From Deltaproteobacteria bacterium (lineage in GTDB: Bacteria > Desulfobacterota > DSM-4660 > Desulfatiglandales > B25-G16): DNA of 5,031 nucleotides. Made by a program: the position numbers and the translations under genes. The DNA lies in NCBI GenBank assembly GCA_003646935.1, contig QMLW01000197.1, positions 1 to 5,031 of the forward strand, in the 5' to 3' direction. Of the stretch, positions 1 through 4,898 are shown one piece after another; the first letter of the stretch is position 1; the number at the start of each line of letters is the position of its first letter. The notes beneath the pieces were generated by a model. That model worked only from the letters and a program-made list of their open reading frames with translations, searched no databases and was not told where the DNA came from.

Positions 1-45
1 AGAGAAATCTTACCAATAAACCACTGCCCCATTTTCTTAAGAACC

Positions 46-65
46 CCTGTCTGCCGACAGGCAGG
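46..65. repeat. GC-rich hairpin with overlapping inverted repeats
   Basis: CCTGTC (46-51) and GACAGG (56-61) pair perfectly around a TGCC loop. CTGCC (51-55) and GGCAG (60-64) form a competing stem around GACA. The unit stands out from the AT-rich surroundings and looks like a dispersed intergenic repeat rather than a terminator, because no T-run follows it. That it is repeated elsewhere in the genome is inference. Confidence 0.45.
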
Positions 66-69
66 CATT

Positions 70-101
70 ATTCCATCATTCCAATATTCCAATATTCCAA
101 T
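70..101. repeat. 8-bp tandem repeat (ATTCCAAT), four units
   Basis: Three exact copies of ATTCCAAT (78-85, 86-93, 94-101) are preceded by one variant, ATTCCATC (70-77). It directly follows the hairpin repeat at 46-65 and is followed by GTGAGCGAAGCGAAC. A short array like this is prone to slippage and may vary in length between strains. No function can be read from it. Confidence 0.75.
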
Positions 102-251
102 TGTGAGCGAAGCGAACTAAGTTTTATCCGTATATCTCAAACAATTAAAAAGTTGCCTTTTCATTCACGTTCTTTTACTAGGGAGATGGTGCTTTTCCCT
201 GGATGCAAACCCTAACCGCTGCGGCTGAAGAGCCCATTGGTCATTAAAAAA

Positions 252-280
252 TTGACAAACCTTATCGATCATGTTAGTGT
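252..280 (+). promoter_or_regulatory. Probable promoter of the toxin-antitoxin operon
   Basis: A perfect -35 box TTGACA (252-257) is followed after 17 bp by a weak -10 TAGTGT (275-280), with TG one base upstream that would act as an extended -10. Transcription would start near 287, leaving about 25 bases of leader before the ATG at 312. This supports the 312 start of the antitoxin, since a start at 237 would lie upstream of the promoter. Confidence 0.5.
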
Positions 281-299
281 AATACGAAATAATATCGAT
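263..299. promoter_or_regulatory. Twin TATCGAT boxes, candidate autoregulatory operator
   Basis: TATCGAT occurs at 263-269 and again at 293-299, exactly 30 bp apart, about three helical turns. The boxes bracket the -10 element and the predicted transcription start. AbrB-fold antitoxins usually bind their own promoter with or without the toxin, so these palindromic ATCGAT cores are a reasonable operator candidate. Binding itself is inference. Confidence 0.35.
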
Positions 300-311
300 G
301 GAGCTATTGAC

Positions 312-518
312 ATGCAAACAGTAACCGTATCACCAAAATATCAAGTTGTTATACCGAAAGCAGTCAGGCAGGCACTGGATCTTCGCCCCGGTCAAAAGAT
401 GCAGGTTGTAGAATATGATGGGCGAATCGAACTTATTCCAGAACGAGATATTAAGGAGCTCCGCGGGTTTCTGAAAGGCATAAATACGGAGTTCGAACGA
501 GAGGAAGACAGAGTATGA
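312..518 (+). CDS. vapB: AbrB-family (VapB-like) antitoxin
   Basis: This 68-residue protein is the labile antitoxin and transcriptional repressor of a type II toxin-antitoxin pair. Residues 1-44 form the swapped-hairpin AbrB DNA-binding domain, with the typical pattern TVSPKYQVVIPKAVRQAL (3-22), then LRPGQKMQVV (24-33) and a final strand ending in ELIP (40-43). The charged tail (45-68) would be the toxin-binding segment, wrapping the PIN protein and blocking its active site. The ATG at 312 was chosen because GGAG lies at 300-303 with 8-base spacing, because family members begin right before this domain, and because a TTG-initiated longer form from 237 would include the promoter. The stop codon overlaps the toxin start (ATGA), implying translational coupling. 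The family is clear; the vapB symbol follows from pairing with a PIN toxin. Confidence 0.88.
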   Translation: MQTVTVSPKYQVVIPKAVRQALDLRPGQKMQVVEYDGRIELIPERDIKELRGFLKGINTEFEREEDRV

Positions 519-889
519 ATATTGTCGACTCTTCTGGCTGGCTTGCATATTTTGCTGATGAGCCGAATGCCGAACATTTCCTAACCCCTTTGAACGATAC
601 GGCTTCGCTTGTTGTGCCAACGGTAACGATATATGAAGTCTTCAAGGTAGTTCTTCGAGAGTCCGGTGAGAATGAAGCGTTACAAGCAGCTGTTGCTATG
701 CGAAAAGGAACAGTTGTGGATCTAACAGCTGCACTGGCTGTTGCTGCCTCAAAACTAAGTTTGGAGCATAATCTTCCAATGGCTGACAGCATTATTCTTG
801 CAACAGCAAAAGAAGTCAAAGCTACTATTTGGACTCAAGATTCAGATTTTAAGAATATGACCGGTGTGAAATATTTCCCCAAGAGATAA
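515..889 (+). CDS. vapC: PIN-domain ribonuclease toxin (VapC-like)
   Basis: This 124-residue protein is a whole PIN domain, the usual length for VapC toxins. VapC proteins are Mg-dependent endoribonucleases that cut tRNA or rRNA and stop translation when the antitoxin is lost. The acidic metal-binding residues are all present: D5 in the N-terminal IVDSSGW motif, E41 in TIYEVFKV, D91 in MADSIILATA, and D109 (with D111 nearby) in WTQDSDF. It therefore looks catalytically competent. It overlaps the antitoxin by 4 bases, and a GAGGA site (501-505) lies 9 bases before its ATG, inside the antitoxin gene. The RNA target cannot be read from the sequence. It is convergent with the next gene, with only 55 bases between them and no obvious terminator. 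Confidence 0.9.
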   Translation: MNIVDSSGWLAYFADEPNAEHFLTPLNDTASLVVPTVTIYEVFKVVLRESGENEALQAAVAMRKGTVVDLTAALAVAASKLSLEHNLPMADSIILATAKEVKATIWTQDSDFKNMTGVKYFPKR

Positions 890-944
890 GTGAATGGCCA
901 ATACATAGGAAGAATGCTACCACAGAGCCTTTCCGCACCTTGAG

Positions 945-1433
945 TTACTCCGCCATTTTACTAATTATCTCTTGAATTGCAGGATTGTCCAGAAGTCTCA
1001 TGAACTTCGGGTTGGAGGAAAGCGCCTCTATATCGCCCCTGTTCACCGCCTCAATGATGGAGGGGTCTTCCACTATTCCCTGGATATCGGGATCATTCAG
1101 CAGGGAGAGGATCATGTGAAGGATCTCCTGGTCTCCCATGATAAGCTGCTGAAGCACCTGAACCTGAGCTTCAGGGGAATCAGGCACTGCATCCCGTTTT
1201 TTCCCATGACGTTCAAGCTGGTGCTTGAAGCGGATGGTTCGAATCTTTGATGCCTCGATTCTAATAGTACCGAGGGTATCGGATTTCAGGGCATAGATAC
1301 CGCCCTCAGAGGATATGATTTCCCCGCGGATGACGCTGCCATCAATAAGCTCCACTTCCCCGATCCCACCAGCACTCACATTGCTGATTAATACTCCGAA
1401 GAGAAGCAGCGCGAAAATGGCCGAAAGTCTCAT
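945..1433 (-). CDS. Secreted protein with an SH3/Sm-like domain and STI1-like C-terminus
   Basis: The product has 162 residues. Residues 1-21 are a signal peptide (MR, a hydrophobic core of Leu/Phe/Ile, then SNVSA before GG), so it should be exported. Residues 26-69 read as a small beta-barrel pattern, LIDGSVIRGEI followed by LGTIRIEASKIRTI, as in bacterial proteins with a short SH3/Sm-like fold. A charged linker (70-88) leads to a helical region (89-162) with evenly spaced Asp/Asn-Pro steps at 114-115, 123-124, 141-142 and 150-151, resembling the STI1/DP repeats of Hop-type co-chaperones. The ATG at 1433 was chosen over 1439 and 1475 because AAAGGA lies 7 bases upstream and the signal peptide begins there. 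It stands alone, convergent with the toxin gene. The protein family is not recognised and no activity can be assigned; the STI1 resemblance is by eye. Confidence 0.75.
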   Translation of the reverse strand: MRLSAIFALLLFGVLISNVSAGGIGEVELIDGSVIRGEIISSEGGIYALKSDTLGTIRIEASKIRTIRFKHQLERHGKKRDAVPDSPEAQVQVLQQLIMGDQEILHMILSLLNDPDIQGIVEDPSIIEAVNRGDIEALSSNPKFMRLLDNPAIQEIISKMAE

Positions 1434-1482
1434 TGGCATTTCCTTTTGAAACAGGATTCTCGTATACCTTTGCAATAAGTTG

Positions 1483-1512
1483 AATATGCAATGGAAAGAA
1501 GAGCCCGGTCAA
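1483..1512 (-). promoter_or_regulatory. Candidate promoter for the secreted-protein gene
   Basis: On the minus strand TTGACC (1512-1507, 5 of 6 matches) is followed after 18 bp by CATATT (1488-1483, 4 of 6). Transcription would start near 1476, about 43 bases before the ATG at 1433. No operator is evident. Confidence 0.35.
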
Positions 1513-1694
1513 GCCCAAATAGTTAGAATTGGCACCTTCTCTCCTCCAAACGGAAATAGATTTCACATCCTAATGATTTCAATAATATAAAACGCAAGAC
1601 GAAGCCACTTTTAACCATTTGGCTCATGCCTGCTATGTTCCTTTTTATAACGGGACATGGTCGGTGCGTCCATTCATTTTTTTCCAATTCCCTC
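1513..1694. other. Intergenic region between divergent promoters
   Basis: No gene is supported here. Short open frames on both strands lack ribosome sites, coding character and recognisable families. The stretch separates the minus-strand promoter of the secreted protein from the plus-strand promoter of the attenuator leader and may hold upstream elements of either, but no clear motif is seen. Confidence 0.5.
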
Positions 1695-1723
1695 TTAACA
1701 AGACTACCTTTTTGATATATAGC
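1695..1723 (+). promoter_or_regulatory. Candidate promoter of the Leu-type leader
   Basis: TTAACA (1695-1700, 5 of 6 matches) is followed after 17 bp by TATAGC (1718-1723, 4 of 6). A TGATATATA stretch (1713-1721) offers an alternative extended -10. Transcription would start near 1730, about 20 bases before the ribosome site of the leader peptide, the arrangement expected for an attenuated operon. Confidence 0.45.
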
Positions 1724-1766
1724 TTGCTGCGACTGAGATGTAATAGCATTAAGGAGAACATAGCGT

Positions 1767-1856
1767 ATGCACCAGGGAGTGGAAAGTCTTCATCTTTTAC
1801 GGCTCTTGTTGTTGCTCGGCCTTAGGAGCTGTCCACTGCCTGTGCGTTCCGATTGA
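1767..1856 (+). CDS. Leucine-rich attenuation leader peptide
   Basis: This 29-residue reading frame has ten leucines, with a core of HLLRLLLLLGL at residues 9-19 and five consecutive Leu codons at 1803-1817 (CTC, three TTG, CTC). AAGGAG at 1751-1756 lies 10 bases before the ATG, and a TAG directly upstream in frame fixes the start. Such peptides have no function as proteins: a ribosome short of charged Leu-tRNA stalls on the Leu run and changes the folding of the RNA behind it, as in the classical leu and ilv operon leaders. The coding frame overlaps pairing segment 1 (1773-1783) and segment 2 (1833-1844) of the attenuator and ends before a terminator hairpin, which is what makes this more than a chance hydrophobic frame. 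No signal peptide or domain is present. The alternative, a random Leu-rich frame, is unlikely given the folding. Confidence 0.65.
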   Translation: MHQGVESLHLLRLLLLLGLRSCPLPVRSD

Positions 1857-1915
1857 GCTCATCTCTAAATCTCGAACACTTCAGGCCGTGGGCAGAGGCT
1901 CACGGCCATTTTTTT
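1773..1915 (+). promoter_or_regulatory. Leucine attenuator with mutually exclusive RNA pairings
   Basis: Three alternative stems can be drawn. Segment 1 (1773-1783, CAGGGAGTGGA) pairs with segment 2 (1832-1842, TCCACTGCCTG) at 10 of 11 positions, with one G-G mismatch. Segment 2 (1833-1844) can instead pair with segment 3 (1887-1898), giving 11 of 12 pairs including three G-U. This antiterminator uses up most of the 5' arm of the terminator stem (1884-1892 with 1899-1907). A ribosome stalled on the Leu codons blocks the 1:2 stem, so 2:3 forms and transcription continues. A ribosome reaching the stop at 1854-1856 covers part of segment 2, so the terminator forms. This is the textbook leu/trp layout; the pairings were found by eye and no energies were computed. 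Confidence 0.6.
1884..1915 (+). terminator. Intrinsic terminator of the Leu leader
   Basis: GGCCGTGGG (1884-1892) pairs with CTCACGGCC (1899-1907), nine pairs including one G-U, around a six-base loop. A single A and a run of seven T (1909-1915) follow. It is a strong factor-independent terminator 27 bases after the leader peptide stop, as expected for an attenuator. Confidence 0.85.
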
Positions 1916-1945
1916 GGCCGTGGGGACTATCCCTCACGGCCTTTC
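1916..1945 (+). terminator. Second tandem hairpin copying the terminator arms
   Basis: GGCCGTG (1916-1922) and CACGGCC (1935-1941) repeat exactly the arms of the terminator just upstream. Inner pairs 1923-1925 with 1932-1934 lengthen the stem to ten. Only TTTCT follows, so as a terminator it would be weak. The 3' arm of the first hairpin (1901-1907) can also pair with the 5' arm of this one (1916-1922) across the T-run, so the two hairpins compete. It could be a backup terminator or the product of a local duplication. Confidence 0.5.
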
Positions 1946-2106
1946 TATGTGGCGTTCTATCATCCAGGATGCCAAGCGGAACCACGCCGGTGAGGGATAT
2001 GCACCCTCATCAAAGGCCTACGGCCCAGGCAAGGTGTCGAAGCCCTTGTGAGCGTGCTCCACGGCACACCTGAACCCTCAAACCACAATGACAAAGGAGA
2101 GAGCAC
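1946..2106. other. Region between the attenuator and the FabK-like remnant
   Basis: A 34-codon frame (1947-2051) begins with ATG but has no ribosome site and no recognisable family. The only clear signal is AAAGGAGAG at 2093-2101, the ribosome site for the ATG at 2107. In a working leu or ilv operon the first structural gene would start about here, and none is seen. Confidence 0.45.
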
Positions 2107-2386
2107 ATGACCACACGCATCACCGAACTACTGAAAATCGAGCATCCGATCATTCAAGGAGCCATGTCGTGGGTATCGTTTCCCCCACTTGGTTGCCGCC
2201 GTATCAAATGCGGGAGGCCTTGGAATCCTGGGGGCTGCCTTTATGTCCCCCGAGCAGTTAAAGGAAAACACCAGAGAGATCAAAGCCCGCACCGATAAGC
2301 CCTTTGGGGTTAATTCATGCCGAATAATCCTCAGATCAATGAGCTTTTGGACGTGATTATTGAGGAGGGAGTACCGGTGGCAAGCT
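2107..2386 (+). pseudogene. N-terminal remnant of a nitronate monooxygenase / FabK-like flavoprotein
   Basis: The frame opens well (GGAG 6-7 bases before the ATG) with MTTRITELLKIEHPIIQGAM, the start typical of the FMN-dependent nitronate monooxygenase and enoyl-ACP reductase II (FabK) family. These are TIM-barrel enzymes of about 310-360 residues. Reading through the C-run at 2182-2186 as one C fewer restores LVAAVSNAGGLGILGAAF, the conserved glycine-rich FMN-binding stretch, then MSPEQLKENT and DKPFGVN. A missing base near 2314-2315 returns to the original frame, giving MPNNPQINELLDVIIEEGVPVAS. As it stands the frame stops at 2296-2298. Homology ends after about 93 codons, where HMG-CoA synthase sequence takes over, so about two thirds of the enzyme is missing. 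Family assignment is by recognised motifs; FabK versus nitronate monooxygenase cannot be settled from this fragment. Confidence 0.75.
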
Positions 2387-2622
2387 TTGTACAGGGATTG
2401 CTGAAAATCGGGTCCCGATGTCGCGTCTATGAGATAAAGCATGCCTGTTACGGAGGCACCGCCGGCATTGTTCACTCCATCGACTGGATTGCTAGAAATC
2501 ACAGCCTCCCTAAAAAAGCGCTGGTGATCATGACGGATATAGCCCTCTATGGCTTTGGTTCTCCGGGTGAACCCACACAGGGAGCCGGCGCAGTAGCCTT
2601 GCTCGTTGAAAGAGACCCTCTT
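2384..2622 (+). pseudogene. Internal fragment of 3-hydroxy-3-methylglutaryl-CoA synthase
   Basis: About 78 codons match the central part of bacterial and archaeal HMG-CoA synthases, thiolase-fold enzymes of about 350-400 residues that condense acetyl-CoA with acetoacetyl-CoA in the mevalonate pathway or in polyketide beta-branching. The catalytic-cysteine motif is intact: KHACYGGTAG, with the Cys codon at 2446-2448. KKALVIMTDIALYG and GEPTQGAGAVALLVERDP follow, the latter a family hallmark. Both the N-terminal third and the C-terminal half, including the catalytic His region, are absent, so it cannot be active. It is in frame with the end of the FabK-like remnant, creating an open chimeric frame from 2317 onward that runs to 2841, past the HMG-CoA synthase homology and antisense to the end of the VWA gene. 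The right boundary is estimated from where the family pattern fades. Confidence 0.75.
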
Positions 2623-2738
2623 CTCTGCTCCATCGACACCTCGTTGACCTCGAATACAAAGCCCTGGCGCCCCAGGCCCGAGACCAGCTTTTTGCGGACC
2701 GGTTCTTTTTCCATATTATCCAGGAGGGCGATAAGATC
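2623..2738. other. Unassigned fragment between the HMG-CoA synthase remnant and the VWA gene
   Basis: The stretch is open on both strands with coding-like composition. On the minus strand, in the same frame as the VWA gene and directly after its stop, it reads ALLDNMEKEPVRKKLVSGLG and then RQGFVFEVNEV. On the plus strand, in a frame different from the chimera, it reads VDLEYKALAPQARDQLFADR. Neither was recognised. A weak hairpin (2663-2667 with 2672-2676) lacks a T-run. It may be a third piece of gene debris. Confidence 0.4.
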
Positions 2739-3932
2739 TCAATTCTTGCTCATCAGGTGGCTCACCATCTTCTCCAGGCCGTCCAAGGTGATCTCGAACA
2801 TGGGGAAGATCTCGCGTATGATGTTGATGGTCCTCGTGTAGGGCCACTCCATCGCTGATTTAGGGTTCAGCCAGGCACAGTGCCGGAAGGCCGTGGCCAG
2901 AAATTGAAGCCTTTCTATGCTCGGCCTGCCGCTCCGCTCCTCTATGTGGATCGAGCCGTCCGTGGCCATGAGCTCATAGGGCGCCATGCTCGCATCGCCT
3001 ACGATGATCAACCTGGTCTCCGGATCCCTTCTGACGAATTCCTCCACCTTATGCGGCTTTGAACGCCGTGGCGGATCGGCCCAGAGGTAATCGTAGATGG
3101 TATTGTGGAAGAAGAAGGTCTTCAGGTCCTTGAACTGGCTCCTGGAATAATCGAACAGGCTCTGCACGATATCGATGTACGGGTCCATTGACCAGCCCCC
3201 GTTATCAATCGCCAGGATCACCTTAAGCCTGTCCTTCAGGCTCCGATCGAATATGATCTCGATCTCCCCCGCATTCTTCATGGTCTGGTAGATGGTCTCG
3301 TCGATGTTGACCTGATCCTTCGGCCCGGAGGGTATCAGGTTCCTGAACCTCTTCAAGGCCTCGCCCATGTGGTGCCGGGTGAGAGGGGCCTCTTTGGAGT
3401 AATCACGGTACCTTCTATCCATGGCCACCTTGACCGCCGATTTGCTCCTCGACCTCCCTCCAACCCGCATGCCGCCGGGATGATATCCGGAATGGCCCAC
3501 CGGAGAGGTGCCCCCTGTTCCGATCCATTTGCTTCCGCCGTGGTGGGCCTCGGTCTGCTCCTTGAGCCTCTCGAGGAAATACTCGAGCAGCTCTTCCGGG
3601 CTCAGGCGAGAAAGGCTTTCCTCATCCATGCCAAGGGCCTCTGCAAGGGCCTCCGGATCCTTTAGCCACTCATCTAATAGTGCCTTGGCGGCCTCGGTGA
3701 GCTCGAATTCAGTGGGATCGGTGAGCTCGACTCCCTCGAAATGATGGGCGAATACCTGGTCAAAGAGGTCGAAGTAGCGTTCGCTCTTCACCAGTATCGA
3801 TCGGGAGGCCGTATAGAAATCATCGACGGAGTTGATGAGGCCCTTGCTCAAGGCCTTCTGCAGCCTCAAAAACGAGGTGGGCGTAACCGGTATCCCCACC
3901 TTGCGCAATATATAGAAAAACTCGACAAACAC
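2739..3932 (-). CDS. CoxE-like VWA-domain protein, partner of the MoxR ATPase
   Basis: The 397-residue protein belongs to the CoxE-like VWA family, cytosolic adaptors that work with MoxR AAA+ ATPases in maturing or remodelling enzymes (in carboxydotrophs, the CO dehydrogenase active site). Residues 1-70 show the family's start: FFYILRKVGIPVTPTSFLRL, then FYTASRSILVKSERYFDLFDQVF. A Glu-rich helical segment (75-128) and a Gly/His-rich linker (130-162) precede the VWA domain (about 225-370). The metal-site motif reads D243-N-G-G-W-S248, departing from the classical DxSxS, with a second Asp at 313 in GDASMAPYEL. It begins with GTG three bases after the ATPase stop, with AGG about 9 bases before it; the two are clearly cotranscribed and probably coupled. 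No cox or other substrate genes are nearby, so the client is unknown. Its 3' end runs into gene debris. Confidence 0.85.
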   Translation of the reverse strand: MFVEFFYILRKVGIPVTPTSFLRLQKALSKGLINSVDDFYTASRSILVKSERYFDLFDQVFAHHFEGVELTDPTEFELTEAAKALLDEWLKDPEALAEALGMDEESLSRLSPEELLEYFLERLKEQTEAHHGGSKWIGTGGTSPVGHSGYHPGGMRVGGRSRSKSAVKVAMDRRYRDYSKEAPLTRHHMGEALKRFRNLIPSGPKDQVNIDETIYQTMKNAGEIEIIFDRSLKDRLKVILAIDNGGWSMDPYIDIVQSLFDYSRSQFKDLKTFFFHNTIYDYLWADPPRRSKPHKVEEFVRRDPETRLIIVGDASMAPYELMATDGSIHIEERSGRPSIERLQFLATAFRHCAWLNPKSAMEWPYTRTINIIREIFPMFEITLDGLEKMVSHLMSKN

Positions 3933-3935
3933 CTT

Positions 3936-4787
3936 CTAAAACCTGAATCTGGATATGGCCCTCTGGGCCATCGCATAATCGGGGCTTTTCTTGAATAAGA
4001 CTCCCAAGTAAGGGATATCTCCCTTTATTAATTCCTTTACTTTGAAATCAGGATCTGCTTGGAGCGCCCTGATCCAGTTGATGAGCTCCCGAGTGGCGGG
4101 TTTCTTTTCCACGTCCTTGAACTCCCTGAGCCGGTAGAAGGTATTCACTGCCGCATCGAGCAGATCCTGGCTGATTTCCGGAAAGTGGACCATCACGATC
4201 TCCCTCATCATATCGGGGTCGGGAAAGGCGATGTGATGGAAGTTGCATCTTCCCAGAAAGGGATCGGAGAGGTCCTTCTTGGCATTGGAGGTAATCACGA
4301 TCACCGGCCTTTGCTTGGCCTTGATCGTCTTATCGATCTCGAGGATATCGAACTCCATCTGATCGAGCACATCGAGCATATCATCCTGAAAATCGGTATC
4401 CGCCTTGTCTATCTCATCGATCAGGAGCACCACTCGCTCATCCGAGACAAAGGACTGACCGATCTTTCCCATCTTGATGTAGTCCTCGATCTTGCTCACG
4501 TCCCTGCTTGAATCGCCGAATCTGCTGTCGTTGAGCCGAGTCAGGGTATCGTACTGATACAGGGTATCGATCAGCTTCATGCTCGATTTCACGTTCAGCA
4601 CGATCAGCGGCATCTCCAGGTCCTCTGCAATCGCATGGGCCAGCATGGTCTTGCCCGTACCCGGCTCTCCTTTCAAGAGCAGCGGCATCTCAAGCGCCAT
4701 GGTGATATTCACGATCTTCGCAAGCTCCTCATCCAGCACATATTTCGTCGCACCGGTGAACCGTTGCTGCATCCTATCATCATTCAT
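3936..4787 (-). CDS. MoxR-family AAA+ ATPase
   Basis: The 283-residue protein is a full-length short-form MoxR ATPase, a hexameric chaperone-like motor that acts with VWA proteins on client enzymes or complexes. Visible motifs in order: Walker A GEPGTGKT (40-47), Walker B LLIDE (121-125) with IDKAD after it, sensor 1 Asn168 in VIVITSNA, the arginine-finger candidate R180 in FLGRCNFHHI, and sensor 2 R233 in KKPATRELINW. The helical lid extends to the C-terminus, which ends in ISRFRF. The ATG at 4787 has a strong AAGGAGTG seven bases upstream (GGAG at 4798-4795). It is the first gene of a two-gene operon, with the CoxE-like gene 3 bases behind. All catalytic residues are present, so it should be active. 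The family is certain; its biological client is not. Confidence 0.95.
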   Translation of the reverse strand: MNDDRMQQRFTGATKYVLDEELAKIVNITMALEMPLLLKGEPGTGKTMLAHAIAEDLEMPLIVLNVKSSMKLIDTLYQYDTLTRLNDSRFGDSSRDVSKIEDYIKMGKIGQSFVSDERVVLLIDEIDKADTDFQDDMLDVLDQMEFDILEIDKTIKAKQRPVIVITSNAKKDLSDPFLGRCNFHHIAFPDPDMMREIVMVHFPEISQDLLDAAVNTFYRLREFKDVEKKPATRELINWIRALQADPDFKVKELIKGDIPYLGVLFKKSPDYAMAQRAISRFRF

Positions 4788-4813
4788 ACAATCACTCCTT
4801 TTGCCTATTTCTC

Positions 4814-4832
4814 AGGTTATTAAATGTAACCT
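4814..4832. promoter_or_regulatory. Inverted repeat at the start of the moxR-VWA transcript
   Basis: AGGTTA (4814-4819) and TAACCT (4827-4832) form a perfect 6-bp inverted repeat with a 7-bp AT-only-but-one spacer. It covers the predicted transcription start (near 4829) and lies just before the ribosome site. This suits a repressor operator; a small hairpin in the 5' leader is the alternative. Confidence 0.4.
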
Positions 4833-4835
4833 TTT

Positions 4836-4864
4836 AAAATAGCCATTTTTTGATAGTAATTCAA
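4836..4864 (-). promoter_or_regulatory. Promoter of the moxR-VWA operon
   Basis: On the minus strand TTGAAT (4864-4859, 4 of 6) is followed after exactly 17 bp by TATTTT (4841-4836, 4 of 6). Transcription would begin near 4829, giving a leader of about 42 bases to the ATG at 4787. It is divergent from the tRNA promoter about 40 bp away. Confidence 0.5.
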
Positions 4865-4898
4865 CCCATAATGGGGGCATATTTAAAAGAATTTCATA

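Larger units (their letters stand above)
1..236. other. Gene-free stretch upstream of the toxin-antitoxin operon
   Basis: No convincing coding region is seen on either strand. The stretch holds a GC-rich hairpin (46-65), a short tandem repeat (70-101) and a weak stem of about 7 pairs (178-184 with 196-202, loop of 11). The rest is AT-rich sequence without recognisable genes. An in-frame extension of the antitoxin to a TTG at 237 was considered and rejected. Confidence 0.6.

Noticed and set aside
237..311. TTG-initiated N-terminal extension of the antitoxin by 25 codons
   Set aside because: It has no ribosome site, includes the promoter boxes, and extends beyond the usual start of the AbrB domain; the ATG at 312 has a good ribosome site.
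1434..1475. Longer start of the secreted protein at 1475 or 1439
   Set aside because: The ribosome site AAAGGA is spaced correctly only for 1433, and the signal peptide begins there.
1619..1825. 68-codon plus-strand frame
   Set aside because: It has no ribosome site and no family resemblance, and it overlaps the promoter and leader peptide in another frame.
1947..2051. 34-codon frame just after the tandem hairpins
   Set aside because: It has no ribosome site and no recognised family; it does not resemble the start of leuA, leuC or ilvB.
1888..2073. 61-codon plus-strand frame
   Set aside because: It is read through the terminator hairpins and is rich in Arg and Pro, as expected of a non-coding frame.
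2128..2502. 124-codon minus-strand frame
   Set aside because: It is the antisense shadow of the FabK-like and HMG-CoA synthase remnants.
2663..2676. CCTGG/CCAGG hairpin as terminator of the VWA operon
   Set aside because: The stem is only five pairs and no T-run follows on either strand.
2547..2714. 55-codon minus-strand frame starting at an internal ATG
   Set aside because: Most of it is antisense to the HMG-CoA synthase fragment and it has only a weak ribosome site.
4059..4511. 150-codon plus-strand frame
   Set aside because: It is the antisense shadow of the MoxR ATPase gene, rich in His, Leu and Ile as such shadows are.
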